The position numbers were made by a program, and so were the translations under genes. The notes beneath the pieces were generated by a model. That model was not told where the DNA came from. It worked only from the letters and a program-made list of their open reading frames with translations, and made no database searches. Of a stretch of DNA of 58,232 bases, positions 52,226 to 58,232 are shown piece by piece (position 1 is the stretch's first letter; the number at the start of each line of letters is the position of its first letter). Source of the DNA: Clostridia bacterium (GTDB lineage: Bacteria > Bacillota > Clostridia > Oscillospirales > Acutalibacteraceae); the NCBI GenBank assembly GCA_017935325.1, contig JAGBHV010000076.1:1-58232 (forward strand), read 5' to 3'.

Positions 52226-53557
52226 TTAATCTCCTTTATTTAAAAAATTAAGTAAGTCTTCTTTTGAATTTTTTATCTCATTCTTAATAACTATATCAAG
52301 AAGTTTTTCTAAAGTTTTGCCGATTTCTTTTCCCTTGAATCCCAGAGAAATCAAATCGTTTCCGTTTACTTTCAAATCTGAAATTTCAAGGCAGGGGTTT
52401 TCGTCTTCAAGTTCTCTGAGTTTTTCAATATAATTATCGCACAGAGAAATTCTGTCATTCATTTCGGGATTTTGTGCTAAAATGTCTGCACGTGAAACTT
52501 TATCAAGAAGATAAAGAAAATCAAATCCGTATTTTGCCGCGTGTTTTTTTACATTATGAGGAGCGTTATACATTCTGTCATCGTGATGGAAAATAAGTTT
52601 TGTAACAACAGAAATTGTTTTGTTATCATACCTTAATCTTTTTAAAATTTCATACGCAATATCTGAACTTAAAGCTGCGTGACCTTTGAAATGGTCCTGA
52701 CCTTTTTCGTCAGTAGTTTTCATCTGCGGTTTTCCGATATCGTGCAGAAGCATGCAAAGCCTTATATATTTATTTTTTTCAGAAACTGCAACACTTTTTA
52801 CAATGTGTTCCCACACATCATAAACGTGATAAGGGCAGTTTTGTTTTACTCCCGAAGTTTTTTCAAGCTCGGGGATAATTTCAAAAATAACATCTGAAAA
52901 TTCACGAAGAATTCTCTCTGCATCTTTGCCGAGAAGAAGTTTTTCAAGTTCAACCCGTATTCTTTCAGCAGCAATATTTTTAAGAAGATGTTTGTTCTCT
53001 TTAATGCTCTTTGCCGTTTTTTCTTCAATTTCAAAACCTAAAGTTGCAGAGAATCTTATCGCTCTCATAATTCTCAGAGCGTCTTCATTGAATCTTTTAT
53101 CAGGGTCGCCAACACAGCGGATAATTTTATTTTTTATATCTTCCATTCCGCCGAAAAGGTCAACAATTCCGCTTTTTTCATTGTAAGCCATAGCGTTTAC
53201 TGTAAAATCGCGACGAGATAAATCATTTTCAATATCACGTGTGAAATTCACACTGTCGGGTCGGCGGTTATCGGTATATTCTCCGTCAATGCGGAAGGTT
53301 GTGATTTCAAGGGGTTGTTTGTCAATCAGTACAGTAATTGTGCCGTGTTTTATTCCTGTGGGAATCGTTCTGAAATCCTTGAAAGCTTCCAGCGTTTCTT
53401 CGGGTGTGGCAGAAGTTGTCATATCCCAATCAGCAGCCGTTTTTCCCATAATGCCGTCGCGGACGCAACCGCCCACAACGAAAGCTTCAAAACCGTTATC
53501 GTTAAGAACTTTCATTGCGATTTTTGCATATTCGGGAAGTCTGATTTCGCGATTCAT
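52226..53557 (-). CDS. cca: CCA tRNA nucleotidyltransferase (HD-containing)
   Basis: A 443-residue class II nucleotidyltransferase. GGCVRDGIMG and DWDMTTSATPEE hold the catalytic residues; RRDFTVNAMAY and EDALRIMRAIRFSATLGF are family motifs; a metal-dependent HD domain (MLLHDIGKP, FKGHAALS, HHDDR) follows. The encoded CCA ends of both tRNAs here mean it mainly repairs tRNAs. I start it at the ATG at 53557 after CAGGTG. A 21-base palindrome lies in the divergent promoter. Confidence 0.96.
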   Translation of the reverse strand: MNREIRLPEYAKIAMKVLNDNGFEAFVVGGCVRDGIMGKTAADWDMTTSATPEETLEAFKDFRTIPTGIKHGTITVLIDKQPLEITTFRIDGEYTDNRRPDSVNFTRDIENDLSRRDFTVNAMAYNEKSGIVDLFGGMEDIKNKIIRCVGDPDKRFNEDALRIMRAIRFSATLGFEIEEKTAKSIKENKHLLKNIAAERIRVELEKLLLGKDAERILREFSDVIFEIIPELEKTSGVKQNCPYHVYDVWEHIVKSVAVSEKNKYIRLCMLLHDIGKPQMKTTDEKGQDHFKGHAALSSDIAYEILKRLRYDNKTISVVTKLIFHHDDRMYNAPHNVKKHAAKYGFDFLYLLDKVSRADILAQNPEMNDRISLCDNYIEKLRELEDENPCLEISDLKVNGNDLISLGFKGKEIGKTLEKLLDIVIKNEIKNSKEDLLNFLNKGD

Positions 53558-53585
53558 ATTTTCACCTGGCACAAATTGTTTTCTC

Positions 53586-53621
53586 TTTACAATTTTACCA
53601 CTTGATAGTATAATTATCAAG
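53586..53621. promoter_or_regulatory. Divergent cca/ArsC-like promoters with a shared palindrome
   Basis: Plus: TTTACA (53586) and TATAAT (53609) with a 17-base spacer. Minus: TTGATA (53620-53615) and TAAAAT (53597-53592), also 17 apart. A dyad with arms CTTGATA and TATCAAG (53601-53621) overlaps both, so one protein could control both genes. Confidence 0.7.
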
Positions 53622-53645
53622 AAAAATATTTTAAGAGGTGACACA

Positions 53646-53990
53646 ATGAATATACAGATTTACGGAAAACCGAAATGCTTTGATACAAAGAAAGCAGAAA
53701 GATATTTTAAAGAGCGCAGAATCAAAGTGCAGATGATTGATATTTCAAAGTATCCTATGAGTCAGGGTGAATTCAGAAATATTAAAAATGCCCTTAAAAT
53801 GAGCCTTGATGAAATGATAGATGAAAAGTCAAAACTTTATGAATCTCTTTTCATAAAATACCTTGCAAACGAAAGTGACAAAGAAGAAAAGATTTTTGAA
53901 AATCAGGCAATTTTCAAAACACCTATTGTAAGAAACGGAAAACAGGCAACAATAGGTTATCAGCCTGACATCTGGAAAGACTGGAACTGA
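53646..53990 (+). CDS. ArsC/Spx-family thioredoxin-fold protein
   Basis: A 114-residue protein with the ArsC-like fold. The N-terminal IYGKPKCFDTKKAERYFKER has one cysteine (C11) where Spx has CxxC, and PIVRNGKQATIGYQPDIWKDW is the C-terminal family region. It could reduce a thiol or act as a redox regulator; the absence of an arsenite gene nearby argues against arsenic detoxification. I choose the ATG at 53646 with GAGGTG upstream. Confidence 0.88.
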   Translation: MNIQIYGKPKCFDTKKAERYFKERRIKVQMIDISKYPMSQGEFRNIKNALKMSLDEMIDEKSKLYESLFIKYLANESDKEEKIFENQAIFKTPIVRNGKQATIGYQPDIWKDWN

Positions 53991-53994
53991 CATT

Positions 53995-54170
53995 TAAAGT
54001 TTTGGTCAAACTTTTACAAAAGTTTGTGGGGTCAAGGGGCAACGCCCTTGTCGCACTCCGCAGAGGGCGAAACCCTTATGCACATAAAAGCGCAGGAGGG
54101 TAGAAAAACAGTCCGGTGTGACTGTTTTTCGTAGGGAACCCTCGCCGGGGGTTCCCTGAAAAAATAGAAG
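53995..54170. repeat. Intergenic repeat with several stem-loops
   Basis: Contains CAAACTTT/AAAGTTTG, AAGGGGC-AACG-CCCTT, AAAAACAGTC-CGGTGT-GACTGTTTTT and AGGGAACC-...-GGTTCCCT in a row. It is richer in G and C than its surroundings and codes for nothing. The order of hairpins suggests a complete dispersed element of the type common between genes in Clostridia. Confidence 0.75.
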
Positions 54171-54190
54171 AGGTTACCAAGGAGATTGAA

Positions 54191-54688
54191 ATGAGTAATT
54201 TTGTAAATGTATATTTCCGCAATATGACGGAAAAAGAGTTTAATGATTTTGCAAAAGATGAAATCAGAAGTTACGCAGAAGAGCTTATAAAATCTGGTTA
54301 CAGGAAATGGAAAATAACTGCCTTAAGGGCATCGAAGAAAGAATATAAGGAGACTTTCCCACAAGGCTACAATACGCCTGAAAACTATTTTTATGTAATT
54401 CAGAATGATAAAAAAGAAGATGTGGGCAAGATTTTTTATCAGACACATTATGAGAAAAAAGATGTTGCATTTATCACGGAATTTGTGATTGATGAAAAAC
54501 AAAGAAACAAAGGTTATGGTAAAAGTGCATTGAAAAAAGTTGCCGAGGATGCAAGGGGAAAAGGGTATAAGAAAATGGGACTTAATGTTTTCCTGCATAA
54601 TAATATTTCATACCCCATGTACCTTAAAGACGGCTACAGAATCATAGAAGAAATTGAAGGCAACGCAATAATGGAAAAAGATTTATAA
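54191..54688 (+). CDS. GNAT-family acetyltransferase
   Basis: A 165-residue acetyl-CoA-dependent transferase. Motif A is VAFITEFVIDEKQRNKGYGKSALKKV (RxxGYG pyrophosphate loop), and motif B is GYKKMGLNVFLHNNISYPMYLKDGY. The acceptor substrate cannot be told. AAGGAGA lies five bases before the ATG. A strong terminator follows. Confidence 0.9.
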   Translation: MSNFVNVYFRNMTEKEFNDFAKDEIRSYAEELIKSGYRKWKITALRASKKEYKETFPQGYNTPENYFYVIQNDKKEDVGKIFYQTHYEKKDVAFITEFVIDEKQRNKGYGKSALKKVAEDARGKGYKKMGLNVFLHNNISYPMYLKDGYRIIEEIEGNAIMEKDL

Positions 54689-54696
54689 AAACAACC

Positions 54697-54736
54697 GCCC
54701 GGAATTCTTAAACTTAAGAATTCCGGGCAACTTTTT
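54697..54736. terminator. Bidirectional terminator between GNAT and XRE genes
   Basis: GCCCGGAATTCTTAA and its perfect complement flank AC; TTTTTT follows on the plus strand and TTTT on the minus. Confidence 0.95.
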
Positions 54737-54743
54737 TGCATTA

Positions 54744-56051
54744 TTATTTTAGATTATGCTTTTTGTGAGAGCATAGAATATACCCTGTGACTATTGTTAA
54801 CGACGAGACAATGACAGCGACTAAAATAGTTGCAGGGAGAATATCTTCTGCGAGATACCAATTGACTTTTGTTGGTTTTAATGTGAATGAAAGCTTTTGG
54901 TCATTGAAGAAAATTTTCGGTTTCTGCGACACAGAAGCCGAGAGCATTTCAACAAGAGTATTGTTAATTGCATTCTTTTCAATAAATTTCATCATTTCTT
55001 CTCGTGTGTCAAACTCTTTATATTCCCAATCAATTTCTATAATATCTTCGATAATCAATTCTTCTTTATTTTCGGATGTTATTATTTCAAAGAAGACAAT
55101 ATCAACTGCATTTTCATCAACTTCATTCAGGTAGCAAATTTCAGTTTTATCCAGTATATGGTTTTTAAGTTTGTAATAATCGGTTTCTGCACTGCTTTCT
55201 GAAGAATATTCACTGCCAAGATTGAAATCATATTCAGATGAGGATGTGAAAGTTTCAACACACAAAGAGAAAAACGGAAAAATATAACAACTAACATAAA
55301 CAACTGCCGTAACAATTGATACGACCTTTACAACTTTTTTGCGATAAGAAACATATTCTTTTCTCAGCGTTACATCAAAGCAGAATTTTTTTGCAATTGT
55401 GTTGTACACAAATACAGATATAACAAATATTATAAAAGCAATCGACAAAATACATGGTATAAATAATCCACTATACAGATTGATAATAATTGTAAGCAGA
55501 GAAAAAAGATTAAACGCAAAAACAGAAATTAAAAATATTGTAGTTTTCTTCAGGCTTTTCTGTTTTATATCATCTGAAACAGGAGTATCGTAATCAAAAA
55601 GCACATTTTTGTAATTCATAAATGCTACAATTTCAAGTATTGCAGAAGCACCGATTAATATTAGAGAAAAAATAATTCCTATTGCCATATGCGAAAGGAA
55701 CAAAGAAATAAACAAACCACAAGCGCAGATAATCAAAGAAACAGAAGACAATGTATAGTATTTATCAGATGAAACCTTAAAAAGATATAGTGCTTGTTTC
55801 TCTGATTTTTTATTGTCTGAGAGCTCTTCTTTATCGGTGTTGTGTTTTTCTCCTTTTAAAAGTTCATCAACAGTAACAGAATAGATTTCTGCAATAGCAG
55901 AAAGCATAGTGATTTCGGGATATCCTTCGTCACACTCCCATTTGCTTACAGTTTTATTGGATACATTAAGTTTATCAGCCACTTGTTGTTGGGTAAGACC
56001 ATTGGCTTTTCGTAAAGCAGCCATGAAAGAACCCATGGTTTTCTTTTCCAT
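54744..56051 (-). CDS. Membrane-anchored XRE-family regulator
   Basis: A 435-residue protein. The N-terminal helix-turn-helix (RKANGLTQQQVADKLNVSNKTVSKWECDEGYPEI) is followed by a cytoplasmic linker, six hydrophobic segments between about 95 and 265, an extracytoplasmic acidic domain (about 270-405) and a last transmembrane helix near the C-terminus. It has the same DNA-binding layout as the protein at 9041 but a different membrane part. ATG behind AAAGGAGTGA. Probably a signal-responsive transcription factor; target unknown. Confidence 0.8.
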   Translation of the reverse strand: MEKKTMGSFMAALRKANGLTQQQVADKLNVSNKTVSKWECDEGYPEITMLSAIAEIYSVTVDELLKGEKHNTDKEELSDNKKSEKQALYLFKVSSDKYYTLSSVSLIICACGLFISLFLSHMAIGIIFSLILIGASAILEIVAFMNYKNVLFDYDTPVSDDIKQKSLKKTTIFLISVFAFNLFSLLTIIINLYSGLFIPCILSIAFIIFVISVFVYNTIAKKFCFDVTLRKEYVSYRKKVVKVVSIVTAVVYVSCYIFPFFSLCVETFTSSSEYDFNLGSEYSSESSAETDYYKLKNHILDKTEICYLNEVDENAVDIVFFEIITSENKEELIIEDIIEIDWEYKEFDTREEMMKFIEKNAINNTLVEMLSASVSQKPKIFFNDQKLSFTLKPTKVNWYLAEDILPATILVAVIVSSLTIVTGYILCSHKKHNLK

Positions 56052-56164
56052 AAAATCACTCCTTTATTTGTCTGTCTATATTCTCCGATAAACAGAGAAA
56101 AAATGCAACACCTTTTCAGTAGATTTTATCTGCGAATCGTGGAATTCAAAAAAGTTATATACTT

Positions 56165-56225
56165 TTAACGTATAAAATCTTGACAGTCATTCCTGAATGA
56201 GATGAAGAATCTCGTCGGATAAAAC
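56165..56225. repeat. REP-like intergenic sequence
   Basis: GACAGTCATTCCTGAATGAGATGAAGAATCTCGTCGG-type element (written here by its two halves GTCATTCCTGAATGAG and GAAGAATCTCG). Similar to the palindromic piece at 10333-10360 and the terminator loop at 8912-8938. Confidence 0.55.
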
Positions 56226-56257
56226 AAAACACCTGCTGATTGATAATTTAATCGGCA
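56226..56257 (-). terminator. Terminator overlapping the XRE stop codon
   Basis: CACCTGCNGATT pairs with AATCGGCAGGTG, one mismatch, with GTTTTGTTTT following on the minus strand. The stop codon of the XRE gene lies in its loop. Confidence 0.75.
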
Positions 56258-56487
56258 GGTGTTTTTTGTATTTCGTTTTCGATTAGTTTCATAAGGTCGC
56301 CTGCACTGACATTCATAGCATCGGCAATTTTGAAGAAAGTATCAAGAGTAGGCTTTCTCGCTCCTCTTTCAATGGCACTCAGATGTGTTCTGCCGATATC
56401 AGCAAGACCGCTTACAACTTCCTGCGACAGTTTCTTTTCTTCACGGTAGTTTTTTATAACTTTTCCTACAATAATCGGGTCAAGCAT
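56248..56487 (-). CDS. Small XRE-family repressor
   Basis: A 79-residue helix-turn-helix protein (VIKNYREEKKLSQEVVSGLADIGRTHLSAIERGARKPTLDTFFKIADAMNVSAGDLMKLIE in pattern) with a 12-residue polar tail. Divergent from the PPC-domain gene at 56731; ACACAAATG repeats in the PPC promoter are likely operators. ATG behind AAGGAGATGAG. Analogous to the XRE/PPC pair at 10387-11729, but the two repressors are not closely alike. Confidence 0.85.
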   Translation of the reverse strand: MLDPIIVGKVIKNYREEKKLSQEVVSGLADIGRTHLSAIERGARKPTLDTFFKIADAMNVSAGDLMKLIENEIQKTPAD

Positions 56488-56638
56488 ATCCTCATCTCCT
56501 TAAGTAACATACTCGTTAATACACAAAGTATCGTCAGTGCTTTTGACATCTCTGACAAAAACTATTTCACTGATAATCACGCTCCGATTTAATCAGCTGT
56601 TACTAAAAACATTGTAAGCGGAAATGGGTAAAATATTG

Positions 56639-56704
56639 AACACAAATGTTGACAAATGAAAACATTTGTGTTACTATAATTCCGAAATGAACACATTTGT
56701 GTTC
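56639..56704. promoter_or_regulatory. PPC-gene promoter with repeated ACACAAATG operators
   Basis: AACACAAATG (56639-56648) and CATTTGTGTT (56663-56672) form an inverted repeat; GAACACATTTGTGTTC (56689-56704) is a second dyad. TTGACA (56649-56654) sits between the first two arms, with TACTAT 17 bases or TATAAT 20 bases downstream. Binding would cover the promoter. Confidence 0.8.
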
Positions 56705-56730
56705 ATAATTATTTTAAGGAGGAAATTATA

Positions 56731-57942
56731 ATGAAAAAAATTTCAAAAGTCATCTCAATTTTCATGGCTGCAGTTCTGGCACTTTCTGTTTTTGCAGTAA
56801 GTGCATCAGCTCTCCCCACAGAACTTACAGCAGGTAACACAAAAGAAACAGCAACAAAAATCCCCTCATTCGGCACAGAATATGTAAGTACTTTAAGTAA
56901 AGCCGGCGAAACAGACTGGTTCAAGTTCACAACACTTTCAGAAGATGCGTATTATACAATCGCTTTGGAGAATTATGATATTTCTGAATATAGCAATTAT
57001 GATACCTCTTGCTTAAATTTATATGTTTATGATATATATAATAAACAAGTCGTTCATATTCACAGCACTAGCGCCACGAATGTAAAATTAGAAAGAAATA
57101 CAACATATTACATTAAGGTTGCTATGGGTTCTTCTAAGCAAGACTCTACGGGTAACTATGAGGTTCTCATAACATACAAATTAGACCCTGCTTCCAATAT
57201 AAAAGACGAAGCTACTACAATCAATGTAAATAACACCTATAAATATTCACTTGACGGAACAGGAGATGTTGATTGGTTCAAGTTTACTGCTCCTGTTGAT
57301 GGCACTTACAAAGTTTCTTTAGAGAATTATAATATTTCTGAATATAGCAATTATGATACCTCTTGCTTAAATTTATATGTTTATGATATATATAATAAAC
57401 AGCTTGCGAGAACATGGAAAACAAGCAACACAAACGTTACTTTAGAAAAAAACGTAACATATTACATTAAGGTTGCTATGGGTTCTTCTAAGCAAGACTC
57501 TACGGGTAACTATGGCTTCTCTGTTAATTGCGATTCCGCTCCTACACCCACAGTTAAATCTCTCTCAAAAATCACAATCGACTCTATGCCCAACAAGACA
57601 TCATACACAGTCGGCGAAAGCTTTGACAAAACAGGTCTTGTAGTAAAAGCACACTATTCAGACGGAACAGTCGCAAACGTTTCTTCTTACTCTGTAAGCG
57701 GATTTTCTTCTGCAACTGCAGGAACAAAAGCTATAACAGTAAGCTATACAGAAAACGGTACAACAAAAACTGCTTCATTTAACATAACAGTTACAAAAGC
57801 TGATGAACCCTCAACGCCTGACACACCGGATACTCCCGATGAACCCGGTTCATCTTCAACAATTGATATTGCTGCAATCCTTGTTGCAATCTGGCAGTTC
57901 TTCGTTGGTATATTCAATTTCATTCTTGGTTTGTTTGCATAA
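56731..57942 (+). CDS. Secreted PPC-repeat protein with Big_3-like domain and hydrophobic tail
   Basis: A 403-residue exported protein. The signal peptide (ending VSASA) is followed by two PPC-like domains (about 38-150 and 160-270), a bacterial Ig-like Big_3 domain (about 285-360; TVGESFDKTGLVVKAHYSDG), a Pro/Asp/Thr linker and a hydrophobic C-terminus (AAILVAIWQFFVGIFNFILG). The two PPC units share DNA blocks at a constant 354-base offset that are almost identical, a sign of recent duplication or conversion; those blocks also use rarer AT-rich codons. Divergent from an XRE repressor. Confidence 0.88.
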   Translation: MKKISKVISIFMAAVLALSVFAVSASALPTELTAGNTKETATKIPSFGTEYVSTLSKAGETDWFKFTTLSEDAYYTIALENYDISEYSNYDTSCLNLYVYDIYNKQVVHIHSTSATNVKLERNTTYYIKVAMGSSKQDSTGNYEVLITYKLDPASNIKDEATTINVNNTYKYSLDGTGDVDWFKFTAPVDGTYKVSLENYNISEYSNYDTSCLNLYVYDIYNKQLARTWKTSNTNVTLEKNVTYYIKVAMGSSKQDSTGNYGFSVNCDSAPTPTVKSLSKITIDSMPNKTSYTVGESFDKTGLVVKAHYSDGTVANVSSYSVSGFSSATAGTKAITVSYTENGTTKTASFNITVTKADEPSTPDTPDTPDEPGSSSTIDIAAILVAIWQFFVGIFNFILGLFA

Positions 57943-57983
57943 TTGAAACCTGAATTTATCCCCATATCAGATTAATAACTATA

Positions 57984-58018
57984 CCCGATAAGGTTCCAAA
58001 AACCTTATCGGGCTTTTT
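57984..58018 (+). terminator. Terminator after the PPC-repeat gene
   Basis: CCCGATAAGGTT pairs with AACCTTATCGGG and is followed by CTTTTTC. Confidence 0.92.
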
Positions 58019-58124
58019 CATAGTGAAAAAGATATTCATACCCATCTGAGGGTAAATCACTGAGCATTACAGATATAATCGAAAATGCATATAAATTATA
58101 ATTTATTGTGCAATTAAAACTGAG

Positions 58125-58232
58125 CAACGCCTCCCTTGCCTAAAGGGAGGTGGATTTTTTGTGCTTGCACAAAAAAGACGGAGGGATATTATTACATTGA
58201 TTTCATTAAACTTTTTTTGCAATATCCCCCAG
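58125..58232. repeat. Intergenic repeat copy D (diverged), at window end
   Basis: CGCCTCCCTTG...AAGGGAGGTGG, TTTTTTGTGC/GCACAAAAAA and GACGGAGGGATATT, then GCAATATCCCCC near the end. Same style of stacked hairpins as copies A-C but with different middle stem. No gene between 57943 and the end. Confidence 0.65.

Noticed and set aside
53241..53645. Longer N-terminal extension of the ArsC/Spx-like gene
   Set aside because: The extension lies antisense within cca and the promoter; the ATG at 53646 has a good ribosome site and matches the family start.

Overview
The window looks like chromosomal DNA of a low-GC, Gram-positive gut Clostridia bacterium, probably Oscillospiraceae/Ruminococcaceae-like. 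This rests on AT-rich codon use, strong GGAGG ribosome binding sites, TTGACA/TATAAT promoters, hairpin-plus-T terminators, dockerin and cohesin modules, Gram-positive LexA (DinR) boxes, and Clostridia-type gene pairs (DUF2975+XRE, LytTR+DUF3021). There is no phage, insertion sequence, CRISPR array or rRNA. The species cannot be named from the sequence alone.

Layout. 1-4.6 kb: three minus-strand secreted cohesin proteins, two of them ending in dockerins and one carrying nine cysteine-pair repeats. 4.9-8.9 kb: a BMP-type lipoprotein, asnS and three small zinc-ribbon proteins. 9.0-11.7 kb: a membrane-bound XRE regulator, then a secreted PPC-domain protein divergent from a small XRE repressor with palindromic operators in the shared promoter region. 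11.8-22.2 kb: an 11-gene minus-strand cluster, mreB-mreC-mreD-PBP2-ftsY-rdgB-yhbY-nadD-yqeK-rsfS-leuS. 22.5-25 kb: glnA and hemW. 25.1-29.1 kb: an envelope/regulator cluster (DUF4173, XRE, DUF2975) and a secreted Big_2 protein. 29.2-34.4 kb: an 849-residue secreted protein of unknown function, DUF1294 and a GH2 beta-galactosidase. 34.5-36.4 kb: a free-standing 30-residue hydrophobic peptide gene, an XRE regulator, an AbrB-type regulator and a LytTR-DUF3021 pair. 36.6-40.1 kb: uracil salvage (upp, uraA), a flavin reductase and a RibD-like reductase. 40.1-40.8 kb: tRNA-Pro and tRNA-Val flanked by truncated tRNA pieces and GC-rich inserts. 40.9-49.3 kb: dCMP deaminase, lipoproteins, a phosphoesterase, two iron alcohol dehydrogenases, LexA-controlled dinB and a NagD-like phosphatase. 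49.5-54.7 kb: a GH51 arabinofuranosidase behind cca, an ArsC/Spx-like protein and a GNAT. 54.7-58.2 kb: a second membrane XRE regulator and a second XRE/PPC pair.

How the parts work together. The mreB-leuS cluster joins cell-shape and wall synthesis to protein targeting, NAD synthesis and translation. The GH2 and GH51 enzymes suggest plant-glycan use. The most unusual theme is a set of small transcription units in which an XRE repressor sits next to an exported protein or peptide ending in a short aromatic hydrophobic tail, with operators overlapping the promoter. It appears at 10.4-11.7 kb and 56.2-57.9 kb and, in reduced form, at 34.5-35.5 kb. The tRNA mosaic at 40.2-40.8 kb is the other structure that ordinary annotation does not explain.
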